DNA of 64,000 bases from Actinomortierella ambigua (GCA_016098155.1 JAAAJB010000085.1:17266-81265), one strand, 5' to 3'. Counted from the first letter of the stretch, positions 34,237 through 47,012 are shown. Program-made: numbers and translations. Notes: a model not told the origin generated them from the letters alone.

Positions 34237-34681
34237 GTCAATGGCAGCACACTGTTAGTTGGAATGAAGAGGGTATGGATAGTGTGGTGGGAGAGGAAGA
34301 GAGAAAGGTGAGAGAGAGAGAGGTGAGAAAGAGTGAGAGAGAAAGAGTGAGAGAGAAAGGAGTGGAGATAGTAGTGACATGCAAAAAAAAAAAAAAAAAA
34401 AAAAAGGTCACGTGCCATAGACCTGAGCGTGAGTGCAAGACTTCGCGTTCTCCCAAACTCTTTTTTTTTTGTGCAGAGAGTGTGTGTGTCTCTCTCTCTC
34501 TCTTTCCCCTTTTCTCCTCTTTCTTCTTCATTGCTTTCCATCACTTCAGCATTCTCCTTCCCTCTCTTTCTCTTCCTTCCCTTCCCTTGTTTCTCCCTGC
34601 TACCTCTTGTGCCCCCACCTCTCCCTCCCTCCACTGTACATCATCTCTCCTACCTCATTCCCCGCGTAACCCACATCAGTC
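34237..34681. promoter_or_regulatory. Divergent promoter, TMCO4-family gene / CDC10
   Basis: 445 bp with GA-rich and CT-rich blocks and an A-run of more than 20 bp (about 34382-34406). No discrete TATA box or protein site was identified. Confidence 0.4.
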
Positions 34682-37261
34682 ATGAGCGTTGAAGTCCCCG
34701 CCCAGGTGAGACTCCCCACGTTTCTCCATCATCAACCCACCACCACCACCACCACCGCCTCCAACCACACCAACCACACCATCTTGCCATGCTTCACTAT
34801 TTTCTAATGCATTTCCTCTCTACTGTTACCCTTGCCTTTATTGCACTCTATAGCCTTTCCTTCAGAGCTATGTCGGCTTTGACTCCATCACCTCGCAGAT
34901 TGAGAAGAAGCTTCTCAAGCGCGGTTTCCAGTTCAATGTCATGGTGGTTGGTAAGTCTCTTGTTTCCTTTCTCCCCCAGCAAGCGTGCCTAATTATAATT
35001 TATTTCCGACATACAGTTTGAATTATGAACGCGCGGACACACAGACACAAAGTGATAATTGGAATGATGGGGGGAAAAGAGAGGGGAGTGATCCAACGGG
35101 TGATGCCCGCAGACTAACCGTTGTCGTAACCGTTGCTTCCCCCCTCCCACTATCAAAAAGGTCAATCCGGTCTGGGCAAGTCGACCTTGATCAACACCAT
35201 CTTTGCCTCCCACCTCATTGACTCCAAGGGCCGTACCCAGCCTGATGAGCCTACACGCCAGACAGTGGAGATCCACTCCTTCACCGAGAGTAAGTGTCGT
35301 CCCAATCCTTTTTTTCTCTCACTTTCTCTCTCCTCCCCTCCCTTCGCCCACACCTTTTTTTTTTTTTACCCAGACTCTTGCATACTTTTAAATGGAGAAT
35401 CAGCACCACCGATGGAGAATCAGGAAACAAAAGAAAAGGGAGGGAGACGAGGATAGCATTGTTTGCTTCCCGCTTTTTTGGGCGAGGAGCTGCTCCCCTT
35501 TTGGTGCATTTTTTCTTTCACCAGCCAGAGAAAGAGAGCATCAAATAAGAAAGAGAGTCGTTTGGTTCGCGGATGCATCAACATTTTTTATAGATTGACT
35601 GGGCTCAAGCTCTGGGATGTTTAATGTGCTCAACTTTGCTTGTTGATGTTTCTTCTTTGTTATGGTGTTGATGTGCATGTATCCGGATACAGACACCTGT
35701 ATGGACCTTCCATTACAACTACCACCTTTTATTGTTCATGTGTTGGCCCTCTCGCAAGCGCTCCATTTTTCATATTTTTGCATCGTTCCCCAGAGAGAAA
35801 AAAAAAGGCACAAAGGAACGGGAAAGGGACTACCGCCAAACCCCAGCAAGGGCGCGCACAAACAACGCTGCCCTCTATCGAGGATGCACGACAAGGAAAA
35901 AAAGAGGACCAACAATAACAAATGGAAGCCCCGCTAACTCACAAAGACCCAAGCTCCACCAGTCAGAGAGTGTATGTGTGCGAGAGCCAGGAGGTCCCAG
36001 CAAAAGGAGGCTTTCTCTCTTTTACTCTCTCTCTCTGTCTTTCTCTTGCCCGTTCTTTGCCCTTGGAGCAAGGGAGGACANNNNNNNNNAAAAAAAAAAA
36101 AAAAAAAGAAAGGGACAAAAGAAAATAAGGATCAAACAGTGTCGTCCATCGACACACAACATTCGACCAATTGCAGGGACACACAGGAGTCGGTTCCTCT
36201 ATGCCCCCGTACCCCCTCTCCAACAACCTGCGTCCATCGTCTCCATCCTTGTCCTTTTTGCCCACATTTATCATTATATTAGTGACTAATTTATCTGACC
36301 TTCGGCGTGGCTTTTGCTCCTTCTTTCCCCTTCTCTAGCCATCATCGAGAATGGTGTCAAGCTCAGACTCAACATTGTTGACACCCCCGGATATGGCGAC
36401 CAGGTCAACAACGAGAACTGGTAAGGGACAACTCATTTCTACATAAATATAGTTAGGAGGTGACAAAAAAAATGTTGGAGTGAGAGCGAATAGAGAGATG
36501 AGAGACAGAGAGCCTTTTGTCGACGACAACCAAGTGAGGGATCGACAGGTTCATGATTGTACTAACACCCTTTTTTTACCACCATCTCCACCAATCCTCA
36601 CCTGGTACTATGCATGCACATTGTGGTGCTCTTGATACCAATTAGCTGGGAGCCCATCATCAAGTACATCAAGGATCAGCACTCGTCCTACTTGCGCAAG
36701 GAGCTGACGGCAGTGCGCGACCGCTTCATCCAGGACACGCGCATCCACTGCTGCCTGTTCTTCATCTCGCCCACGGGTCACTCGCTCAAGCCCATTGACA
36801 TTGTTGTGCTGAAGAAGCTGACGGAGGTGGTCAACGTTGTGCCCGTGATTGCCAAGTCGGACTCGCTGACGATTGAGGAGCGTCTGGCCTTTAAGAACCG
36901 GATCAAGGAGGAGCTTGGCTTCCACAACATCAAACTATACCCCTATGCCTCGGACGAGGATGATGAGCACGACGCTTCCCTGAACGAGTCGATCCAGGAC
37001 TTGATCCCCTTCGCCGTTATCGGTTCCGAACAGACCATTGTCGTCGATGGCAAGGCTGTCCGTGGTCGCCAGAACCGCTGGGGCGTCGTCAACGTCGAGA
37101 ACGAGGAGCACTGCGAGTTTATCCACCTGCGCAACTTTTTGACACGGACTCACCTCCAGGACCTCATCGAGACGACCTCCTTGATCCACTACGAGTCGTT
37201 CCGCGCCAAGCAGCTGCTCGCCCTGAAGGAGGGTGGCTCGCAGCAGCAGCACCACCACTAA
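34682..37261 (+). CDS. CDC10: Septin Cdc10
   Basis: Exons 34682-34705, 34866-34950, 35161-35289, 36339-36420, 36646-37261 (311 aa). The start MSVEVPAQ is followed by YVGFDSITSQIEKKLLKRGF, the alpha0/polybasic entry characteristic of the Cdc10 group. GTPase motifs: P-loop GQSGLGKS (37-44), switch II DTPGYGD and the G4 motif AKSD. The septin-unique element lies near the end (RWGVVNVENEEHCEF, HLRNFL). The protein stops soon after this domain with QQQHHH and has no C-terminal coiled coil, as expected for Cdc10/AspD. Septins polymerise into filaments and rings at septa and growing tips. Intron 3 is 1049 bp and contains the only assembly gap. Confidence 0.93.
36081..36089. other. Assembly gap (nine N) next to an A-run
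   Basis: Nine undetermined bases directly followed by about 17 A, inside intron 3 of CDC10. True length is unknown. Confidence 0.95.
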
Positions 37262-37568
37262 ACCCCCCCCCGCCTTTATTCCCCCCCCACACACACACTT
37301 CCTCCTCGTCCCACCTTTTGCTTTTTTTCTTATGTTGTTTTCCACCAACCTCAAATACCACTTGGACCCGTCCTCTGAAACTCCTTTTCTTTTTTGTTAC
37401 CATGCTCTTTTCTTTTCTCTCCAGCAGCACAATACACGCAACACCTAACCAACACATCAACAAAATAGTGAGGATGAGGCCCTTGGCATGATCTTACGAG
37501 GAGGGTCATGAGCTCATGGACTTGACTCTGTCGTGAGAGGTCGACAACTTGCTCAGGCCAAGTTTTTG

Positions 37569-37599
<31 letters not shown>

Positions 37600-38073
37600 G
37601 TCGTACACTCCTGTTCTTGGGGATCGTTGACAACCTTTTTTTTTATTTTTTTTTCTCCTTCTCTTTTCCTAATACCTCTATACATCAATTATATAAAGAA
37701 ACCCCCGCTCTCCTCCCAGTTTCTTTCGTGTTCGATGGTCTTGAGCCCTTCTTAGTAGCGACCGTCGCTGGCAAAGCGAAAGAAATAAGAAGGATAGCCT
37801 TTCTCTCAAAATTTTGCCCTCTAAATCTGTTTTGTTTTCCATGTGGGGCAAAATATTATGGGACGTCTGTGCGAGGGAAGCGGTATGTTGCTTTGGTGGC
37901 AACATTGGCATTCGTTTTGTTATTGTGATTGCGCCATCGTGGTACAGAACGTGGTGTTGGTTCACACACCAAGTGATGCGGGAGAAATCGGTCGAACTCC
38001 CACATCTCGTAGCTTTGATACCTTTGAGAGAAAACGTCAGGCCTTTTATTTGTAATTGTGTCTTATTTTTTTT
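37262..38073. other. Convergent 3' flanks of CDC10 and MTAP genes
   Basis: C- and T-rich 3' flank of CDC10, a CT microsatellite near 37569-37600, then AT-rich sequence. No gene recognised. Confidence 0.4.
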
Positions 38074-39334
38074 TTAGATGGTATAGTAGCCAGGGAGGAG
38101 GTACTCCAGCTTCTGGACAAGCTCAGGGTTGCGCTTCTCGGGGGCGGTCATGCAAGCATAGCGCATGGAGCCCTTGAGGCCCTCGACAGCCGATCCATCC
38201 TCAATGATCTTTTGCAGACCAGGCAAGATGGCGGCCAACAACCGCTGGGCATTGTTCGAGTTGGCCTTCAAGTTGGCAACGACGGCCTCGACCGTCACGG
38301 CCTCCTCGTGCTCCTTCCAGCAATCATAGTCGGTCGACATGCAAATCATCTGGTAGGCCATCTCGGCCTCACGGGCTAACTTGGCCTCGGGCAAGGCCGA
38401 CATGTTGATCACATCGCCTCCCCAAGACCGGTACATGTGCGACTCGGCCCGGGTCGAGAACTGGGGGCCCTCCATACAGACCAAGGTGCGGCCACGATGG
38501 AAATCGCCCTCGACAATCACATCACGCTGCGCCCAGATCGTCTCCTCCACCACCTTGGAGAACGGGTCCCCAAACATGGCATGGGCCACCAAACCGTGCT
38601 CGAAGAACGACGAAGGACGGATCCCTTTGGTCCGGTCAATGATCTGCGAAGGCAACACAAAGTCCCGAGGCTTCAACTCCTCCCGCAGCGATCCCACCGC
38701 AGAGAACGCAATGATCACCTGCACACCCAAAGACTTGAGCGCAGCAATGTTGGCGCGCGAGGGCACCTCCGTCGGCGTCAGATAGTGGCCACGGCCGTGG
38801 CGGGCCAGGAAGGCAATGTGCATGCCAGACTCTGTGCGCGCCACCGTGATGGCATCCGAAGGCTTGCCCCAAGGCTAGTAGCGAAAACATAAGAAAGAAG
38901 GAAAGAGTGTGTTGAATCAGTGGTCAATACATTGGTGTCACCATTCCAAGTCCCAAAGGTGGATATAGCGCAATCTTGTGCTAAAACTCAGGCACCAGGC
39001 AGGTATGCCCCCCCCCCTTTTCCTTTCTCCTCACTTTCGAGAGATCAAAAGCACATAACAACCAACTGCTACTTACAGTCTCAGGGTTGACCTCAGTGAC
39101 AAATTCGAGACCCTCGAGGTTGTAAAGACCACTACCGCCAATAACGGCAATCTGAACGGGCTGTTGTTGGCGGAAGAAAGAGAGAGAAGGGTGTGCAAAA
39201 AGTAGTGTGGGATGAAATGGGTTAGCAGCAACATAAACAAAAGAGCAGACAGCTTGGTAGTTCGTTGGTCAAAACACAAAGGTGAGATGTTGTCAGACAT
39301 TGCAGGTAGGAATGCATCTTACAGGAAGAGACAT
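38074..39334 (-). CDS. MEU1: S-methyl-5'-thioadenosine phosphorylase (MTAP)
   Basis: Exons on -: 39334-39323, 39160-39077, 38874-38074 (298 aa, the usual size). It cleaves methylthioadenosine with phosphate into adenine and 5-methylthioribose-1-phosphate in the methionine salvage pathway. Visible landmarks are IGGSGLYNL (phosphate site), PWGKPSD, FLARHGRGH, CMEGPQFSTRAES (nucleoside/phosphate contacts) and INMSALPEAKLAREAEM with the purine-binding region, followed by STDYDCW. The first coding exon has only four codons (MSLP). It was chosen because its ATG and donor fit in phase to the next exon and no other start lies nearby. The protein is probably cytosolic. Its gene lies 100 bp downstream of the HemW-like gene on the same strand. 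Confidence 0.92.
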
Positions 39335-39434
39335 GGTTACTTGCTCAATGAATGACGGAGAGGAAGAGTGAGGAACCAAAGTCCAGTCGTTGTGCGGGTC
39401 AAGAAAAGACAACAAAATCGCCGTCACGGCGCCC

Positions 39435-41164
39435 CTATTGGGGTAGAAGTTGCAGCACCAGTTCGTCGGCAACAGCCATTCCACGCTTGGTAGGCTGTAG
39501 CGATTCAGTGGTTCTTGTTAGGAGACCTGCCTCCACGCACCGATCAACAGACTCCCGTGGTAAGTACTATTAAGAAATGGTGAAGACATTGTCAGAGAAT
39601 CACTCTTCCGTGTGTATCATCTCCCTATAGCGCCTTTTCGCCTCCCTTTCGACATTGCTAGTTTACCTGCAGTAAGTTGTGTCCTGTGAGTTGTTCAAAT
39701 CTGTCCAATTGGACTCCTTTCTTAGTACGCATGCCTAGCACAACAAGCTCTTGCTTCCATTCATCCGCCGAGATCGGCACGGTCTTTCTTACTCTATGCA
39801 TACAAAAGAGGAGGGATGGCAAAGAACGTCAGTTTTGAGGAGTTCAGGCACAGCCAGTCTATTGGTTGAGCACAGACAGACATTAAAATCTCTTTACCCC
39901 GTGCCAATGATTTCACAGTGCTGCATCCAGCCTGCTGGATCACGGACGTTGAACGTCCTCTGATGCTCGTTTGTTGTCATATCTCGAACTCTGCCATGCG
40001 CGCCTGGTCCTACGCCAATGTAGTCCACCCCTATCCAGTGTCCACTGTTATGCTGACTATAGGCTCCACCGCGTGCAAAATTGGAGACCTCATAGTGTTC
40101 GAATCCAGCCTTGCCAGCAACCTATATATAATATATTAGGAAAGGTGAGCCATGTTGCTTCCATCTTTTTGACACGCGTTTGCATTGCTTCTCACTATTG
40201 GTGGGTGCATTTTACCTCGATGGCAGCCTCATACATGTCAGCCATAAGATCGTTTTCAGGAAGCTCGATTTTGCCCGCTCGAACGTCCTTGTGCAGTCTA
40301 CAAGATGGCAGGTTGGGGTGAGTGCGAACATTTCTTTGTAACCATTTTTTTGACCTGAGCAACACCAACAGAAACTTATGACAACTCATTCGTTATGGGT
40401 GATTTTACCTCGTTCCTGCCTCGACCGTAAGCTGGTAGAGTGAGATATGGTTGTCGGCAACGTCCATGGAAAAATCGAGCTCCTTGATCCAGTCTTGGAG
40501 AGTCTGGCCTTCGTGGCCCATGATGAGATCAAACGACACTCGACCGGGCCACACGGACCGAGCGTCATTCAGCGACCTGAGGGCCGAGGCTGGCGTGTGA
40601 TCACGGCCAAGAGCCTGAAGCGTCTCTGCGCGGAAGGTCTGGATGCCCAATGAGTACCGATTGATCCCCAAGCGAGCCAGCTGTCGTAGGGTACTGACGG
40701 AAGTGGTGGAGGATGGGTTGCCCTCCATGGAGATTTCAGTGTCTGGGGTGATGCCACCACCACTTTGACCATGTCGGTAGAGCACCTCGAGCACCGATGC
40801 AAACATGGATGGTCGAGCGAGGCTAGGTGTTCCACCACCGAAATAGATGGAGCGGATCGGACGTTGAGGAGAATACTGCCATCGAGCAAGCTGGTTCTTC
40901 AGGTCCATAACCAGGGCACGCTCCATCCTGTCATGATCTGGGTGTGGGTCGACATACTTGTTGAAACTGCAATAGGTGCACTTGCTGTTTGGTTGTACAA
41001 GTAGAAGCAAGGGTCACCCTCCAAATCAGACTTTTTGAATCAGCTTGTTCATGAACATGGCATTCCTTTATTTCCTCTCGTGCTCACTCATTGTACCTTG
41101 TACAGTATGGCCAGTGAATGTAGACTGAGAACGGTTGTAATGGCCATTTCGCTCTCAACGACAT
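39435..41164 (-). CDS. HemW/RSAD1-type radical SAM protein
   Basis: Exons on -: 41164-41097, 40984-40409, 40297-40216, 40121-39898, 39793-39667, 39566-39435 (402 aa; the fifth exon start could be 4-6 nt shorter). The [4Fe-4S] motif CTSKCTYC (C21, C25, C28) is completed across intron 1, preceded by SVYIHWPY. GGGTPS and the SLGIQTF region are SAM- and cluster-associated. HNSGHW stands where HemW proteins carry HNxxYW, and a C-terminal winged-helix-like segment ends in VLQLLPQ. The family was long annotated as oxygen-independent coproporphyrinogen oxidase, but HemW and RSAD1 bind haem and act as haem chaperones in bacteria and mitochondria. No long presequence is evident. It is not the genuine HemN, which has a different N-terminal motif. 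Confidence 0.85.
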
Positions 41165-42685
41165 GACATCAAGAAGTATAGTAGAGGTGAATTCAACAGA
41201 AACAGAAATTGTGCGGGATTTGGGCAAAGGTAATTCTCCGATAGGCGTGCGGTCCGAGACTAAGGAAAATCAGTGTACACTGATGGTAAGTTCGCGTGCT
41301 GCAGTTCATATACCATCTCTTGGTTTGTCACCCAAAAACTATGCAAAATAAAAAAGAAGAGCTGTTTTAATTGCGTGCCCATTGGACGCGCTTGCCACCC
41401 ACCGTCAGCAAAATTTTAAAATCGAAGATGAGTGGGTTATCAGAGTTGTCCTTAGAGCAAGGATGGATGCGACAATGGTATGATAGGGTCGGGAGGTTTC
41501 CATGACAATCTGTTCCAGATTCTCCCACGCGGCACAAGAAACAAAGACAAAGGATATCATTGCCCCCATCCCGCTTTCCCGTGCATTTGGCCCAGTCCTT
41601 TGCAGACCCCTGGTTAACAGCAACAACAACACTAAGAGGCCTTCTCTCCTCCCCCTCCTTCCTTCCTTGACCCATCAAAGACCCTTGATAAATCGGTGTC
41701 TCGATATCTTGATATCTTGGTCTGGCCGTGTGGTGATGAGAGAGGGGAGGGGGAGGACCGGGGCATGAGCAGACAGGGGTGATTAGGTGGATGGATGGAC
41801 GGTTGCGACGGTTGGACGGTTGGAGAAGGAGGCCTTTTTTTTGTGGGCTTTGAAAGGCATCGTGCAGGATGGTCGAATATCACACGTTTTTGATTGGGGA
41901 TGTCACTTTTTCACGGGGATGAGACAAGACAAGAAGAAGGGGGAAGACTAGGGTCGTTGAGAGGGTTGGGTAAGGGAAAGGAGGATTGTCAGTCAAAGGC
42001 TCTTCTTTGGATGGCAAGGTTCCGCAACATAAAATCACGCACTGTGACTTTGACCCTCTCTCCCCCTGATGTGATGAGTCGTCCAGCAGCTCTGCTTTTT
42101 TTGTCGAGTGTGTACCACCACCACCACACTCTTTTTATCTCTCCTCTCTCGCTCTCTTCCTTTTTTTGCTTTTTTTACTTTGCTTTGCAAACACTCTTTT
42201 CTTCGATAACTCATCCCTCTCCCCCCCTCTCGTCCCCTCCTCCTACTCCCTTCCTCCTCCCCCTTCTCCTCTTTCCTCTTCCTCCTGCCCTCCTTCCTCC
42301 CCCGCTCACCTCCCGCCTCGCATGTAATGAGCTTGTCCCTTCCACCTTTCTTCGTCGACTCTTCACCCTGTTGGCAGTATTATGGACCCCCTCCCCACTA
42401 GTGACAAAGGGAAGGCTATTGCGCACCGCCAACCCTCCCCGCACGGCTCTGGTTCGTTCGTTCGTTCTCCTCCATCATGGCTGTGGGAACCTTTGTCTCT
42501 CCCCCCCACCCACCTTTTCCGTCCCTGGATGATGGACTGTCTCATCCTTATACTATGCTGAGATCCCACGCACTCCCTTCACATCATCGATCGCTCACCC
42601 ACCCGCCGCTTTTAGCTGACTCTTTCTTTCCTCACCCTCACCCTCCCTCGCTGCAACAGAATGGCACCTCCACCTTTCCGACGGC
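41165..42685. promoter_or_regulatory. Divergent intergenic region, HemW-like / LRR gene
   Basis: 1.5 kb. The half next to the LRR gene is strongly CT-rich from about 42170, like other promoters in the window. No gene or known site was recognised in it. Confidence 0.4.
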
Positions 42686-45600
42686 ATGGCTTTGGACGGC
42701 GCTTCAGGGATCGCGCCGAGCCTACCTGGTTCAGGGGCGCTTTCCGCTATTTCGGCTTCATCTGTCAGTAGCACGACACCAATTACGACCTCAGAACCTG
42801 TCGTCTCCTCCTATGAAGCCACCTCTACCTCCGCCACATCCGATATACCCTCAACTGAGGAAGATGCTCTGTACACTCAGTTCCAGCTTCAGCTCCACCT
42901 TCAAGAGGCCCAACAGGAGGAGGAGCGACGTCTGTTAGAGTACTCACTCCTGCACCACTCTCAACAGCAACAGCAACAGCAACAGCAACACCACCACCAC
43001 CACTATCATCACCACCAAGAGCAGTACCATCAACCGCTAACATGGACAACCTCTGAGCCCTCTTTTGCGTCGGCAACCTTGCACAACTTCGATCTATCGT
43101 CCACAACATCGGATCACGACGCTATTTTTAATCAGGCACAACCACTCCTCTCCCCTCCTCTTGCTTCATCGCCGTCGCACATACCATCCCTTGTTACTCA
43201 GGACGATGCGCTAGCGTCGCTATTAGCGGCACACCCTGCATCGACTGCCTTCATGCCATCCATCCATGCCTCAAATGGATTTCTAGCCTCCGAGCAAGTC
43301 TTTCACACACACGACAACCCCATTTTAAACAGTCGTTGTAACATCACCCTCTCTGGCGCCGGCACCGGCACTGGAAGCGGTAGTGGTGGCAGTGGCGGCG
43401 GCGGAGGAATAGCAAGAGTCTTGGATACGATGACCGACTGTGATGAAGCAGAAGATGAAGAATATCTCCCGCCAAGTGAGCTCAAGTACATCATGTACGA
43501 TGATCATGTGTCTCCCATCACCATTCAGGAAGCGCTGGTTATCCTCAACGACCACTTGCACGACCTACGCATGCTCGATCAGAGCGTTGACCACGATGCC
43601 AACAACGTCGGCTGCGAAGGAGGTGAGGGAGAGTTGTGGGATCCTGCTGCCGGCTGTCCTGAGGAAGAAAATGATATGAGCTATCTGGATCTACTTGGGC
43701 TCGAGCAGGATGAGGACGAGGACGAGGGCGACATTGAGCCTGCGGACAATGAGGAGGATGGGCCGACGACCAATCTCGATCCAAAAAGCCGACTCCTCTC
43801 TTCACCGACGACTGCAGAAGGGGGTTATCCTTTCCCGTCCATGGGTGCCGATGGTCAAGCGCTCTCGAGCGAGCTCGAAGCATACATGGATGCATCGTCG
43901 ACGGTGGGCACACTTGCGGGCGACCCAACATCGACCCCATCACAACCACAGCGCTCTCGCACCAAGAAGGAACCCGATATATTACTCAACCTAGCAGGTC
44001 AAACCTTGACGCCGGACCATATCCACGACCTGTATTTCAGTCGGCACTATTCGCGTCTGGTGCATTTGAACCTGTGGGACACAAGTCTGGGGACCTGGGG
44101 AGCGCAAGCTGTAGGCGGACTCTTGTCGGACAGGGCTTGTCAGATTCAATATCTCAACCTTGGACGCAACCGGCTAGGCTTTGAAGGTATCATGCAGCTC
44201 TCAGGCATGTACAAGAACCACTCTCTGATAGAGGTTGATCTCTCAGACAACCAACTCGGGCCCAAAGCTATCCACAGTCTTCAACAGGTAATTAACTCTG
44301 TCGATCATCTTTCTCAAATATTTCACACAAACATAATTTATTCCGCAACCTTGTTTCTGACTCTATTCCTCTATTTTTTTTTCTCAGATTTTGGTACGTC
44401 TCAAGAAGCACAAGGCGTGCAACGTCCGACGTCTCAATCTGTCAAACAACGACATCAACGATGTTGGCTGCATCTCGCTTGCAAAGATCCTTGTCGGCAC
44501 CACTATCCAACACCTAGATCTTTCCTTCAACCAGATCTCTGATTGGGGTGCCTCCACCCTCCTACGTGCATTCACAGAATCCCGTAAAGGGCTCACCTTG
44601 GAAGGGCTGGTCCTCGAGGCCAACCGTCTCACATTTGCAGGCGGAGTCGACATGTGTAAGCTCTTGACTTTACCCCAATCTTTCGTCCGACATTTGGATC
44701 TCCGGGGCGCCAAGGTCACCGATGTGGGCGTCCCTTACTTGGTCGAGGCTCTTCGATCCCACCGCTGTGTCCTGCAGTCTTTGAACCTATACGATTGCCA
44801 ACTGACCGATACAGGCATCCACAGGCTCGGCGTCACCATCTGTGGCAACAATTCGCTGCGTGTCCTGGGTTTGGGCGCCAATGCCATTGGCGATCAAGGG
44901 ATTGCGACCCTAGCCCAATGTCTATGTGTCAACAATAGGCTGGAGGAGCTCGATATCAGTGAAAACGAGATCCCACTAAGCCGTTTGGGTGTCGAGACCC
45001 TGTTGGCCACCATGCGCGGAAACTGCACGCTGTTGAGTCTTATGATTGACTCGGATCCAAACTCGATACATAACCACCACCACCACCCGACGTCACACGG
45101 GCCAGCTGTTAATGGCGGCCTGTTTGACGTTTTCCTAGAGGAGGATCTGGATGATGATTCTCCTCACCATGCCGAGGAAGGCGGCGGCACTGATGCTGGC
45201 AGTATCGGTAGTATTCACAGTGATAATGAGTTTGGGGCGATAGCACCAATCACCACACTATCGTCGTCGACTACGGCCTCCGCCGCCTTAGTAGCAGGGG
45301 GTGATGGTGGCATACTAGACGACGAGCCCGCGGCGACAGAACAGGAGGTGGACGAGCAAGCAATTGCTCAGGAGCGACGGCGGTTCGAACAGGCAATGAC
45401 GACACTCAAGAGCTACGTGCGGTTGAATCACAAACGAACGATGCGGCTTCGGCATCAGTGCTTTGAGACCCTTGTCAGCGCGCGGATCCTCACGTATGGA
45501 CATGATGGTGACCCAGATGCCTCGGCTTTGGTGCAGGAGCATCATCCCTCTTCTACATCTACCACGACCACGGAGGAGGTCGTCCGCGTGTACCACGGTA

Positions 45601-46091
45601 GCAAGAACCCTCATGAAGGTGGCAGGAGCAAGTCGCTTGCTTTCATCCCTTCCAACACTGGACTGCCCACCCCACCCCTCTCCAATGGCGCCGGTTCAGG
45701 GCCGATCAAGTCGACGCCTTCCACCTCAGCATCAGCATCAGCACAAGCAGATCTTCCCGTGACTCCAGAAGAAGACTATGCAGCAGTGCCTCCAACTAAT
45801 ACAACCGCCACCGTGGCAGCGCTCGTCCCCTCCAGTACCAAGCCGACACCATCTTCCTCCATAGCCTCAGTCACGGCACGACCATCTCTGGTGCGACTGC
45901 CTTGGGAGATTCAAGAGACGATCCTGTTTTGCCTCGACGAGGATCGTGTCTTGACACGAAAACAATTTCATGCGATCCTGCGCCATGCGACCGAGCGCTG
46001 GGACACAGTGCGTCAGCCTTGGGAGCGGTGGGGTGATGTCCGCGAGACGATCCTAGAGCAGACTGGGTGTTATTACTATACTTCAAATTAG
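42686..46091 (+). CDS. Large leucine-rich-repeat (RNI-type) protein
   Basis: Exons 42686-44287 and 44388-46091 (1101 aa). The N-terminal 450 residues are disordered: Ser/Thr-rich, a Gln then His tract (about 94-112), a Gly/Ser repeat and acidic stretches. From about residue 458 to 754 run ribonuclease-inhibitor-type LRRs, each with the LxxLxLxxNxLxxxG pattern, e.g. YLNLGRNRLGFEGI, RLNLSNNDINDVG, HLDLSFNQISDWG, SLNLYDCQLTDTG and VLGLGANAIGDQG. The intron cuts between two repeats. A second acidic/low-complexity linker follows. The last about 70 residues (LPWEIQETILFCLDED onward) look like an F-box-type helical start but lie C-terminally. RNI-type LRRs are binding platforms (as in RanGAP). No catalytic Arg finger could be assigned, so function is open. 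Confidence 0.8.
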
Positions 46092-46463
46092 GGAAAAAAA
46101 GAAAAAAAATGCCCACACGAATATTTGAAGCAGTGTCCCCTCCAACCTCTTTACAAAATACACATCTAACTGAGTTCACCCTGAAGGAAGGGTGTTTGCA
46201 CCTTAACGCGAAAGAGAGAGGGGAGATTTTGAGCGTCACGATCATGTGACCGAATGGGGGCCTTCTCTCTGATTTTTGTGGCGTTTTTCAAAAACAAACA
46301 CATCAAACCTGCCATTCTTTTTTTTTTCTTGGTTTGCATCTCCCCCCCCCCCTCACCGTCCCTCTCCTCCATCACATACCACTTACCTACAACCCCTCAT
46401 ACTCTCCTCCACCTCCCCGCCTCACACTCAACTCTATAATTCCATTCATTATATATAAATAAC
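46092..46463. promoter_or_regulatory. Promoter of the LLPH-like gene
   Basis: 372 bp, T- and C-rich toward the start. TATATAAATA (46451-46460) lies only a few bases before the ATG and is probably leader sequence rather than a TATA box. Confidence 0.35.
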
Positions 46464-46762
46464 ATGGCCAAGGGTCTTCGTTCAAAATCCGCACGCAAGA
46501 ACCGTGCTATCAAGCGAGAGTCTGTCTTTGGTGCTGCCGACAAGGCTCGCATGGAGCGTCTGGCCGAGCGGTTAAAGAAGGACCACGAGGGCCCCAAGCT
46601 CTCGGAGCTCGAGGCCGCTGCTGCTGGCAATGCCGATGAGATGATGGAGGCTAACAAGTGTACGACAACAATTGACCGAAAAAGAAGCCATGTTCCTGGA
46701 TAGATCATTGGAAGGAGGAGCTATATATGTTGGCAGAAACACTCACGCACATACCCTTCTCT

Positions 46763-46813
<51 letters not shown>

Positions 46814-47012
46814 TCCCATGTCCTGTTTTTTGTGAACCCTTCTTTTAGCGGCGGATGTGGATATGGATGATGACAAGAAGATCTCGACAAGCGGCCGCAA
46901 GGATTCGGGCAACCAGCGTAGCAAGCTGGCCAAGCACGATAAGAAGAAGATGGGCAAGAAGGTCAAGGGCAAGGATCTCAAGAAGAAGACCTTCTTCCAC
47001 TTCCACAAGTAA
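46464..47012 (+). CDS. LLPH/YBL028C-like small basic nucleolar protein
   Basis: Exons 46464-46659 and 46849-47012 (119 aa). The start MAKGLRSKSARKNRAIKRES is the hallmark of this family, followed by ERLAERLKKDH and a Lys-rich C-terminus (KKMGKKVKGKDLKKKTFFHF). Family members are about 100-130 aa, nuclear/nucleolar and associated with pre-60S ribosome assembly. The 189 bp intron contains a CT microsatellite. Assignment is from the N-terminal motif and length; biochemical role in this organism is inferred. Confidence 0.85.
46765..46809. repeat. (CT)n microsatellite
   Basis: About 22 dinucleotide units inside the intron of the LLPH-like gene. Confidence 0.85.

Noticed and set aside
40093..40125. 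tRNA-like B box (GTTCGAATCC)
   Set aside because: No matching A box or acceptor stem; the sequence is coding on the opposite strand within the HemW-like exon 4.
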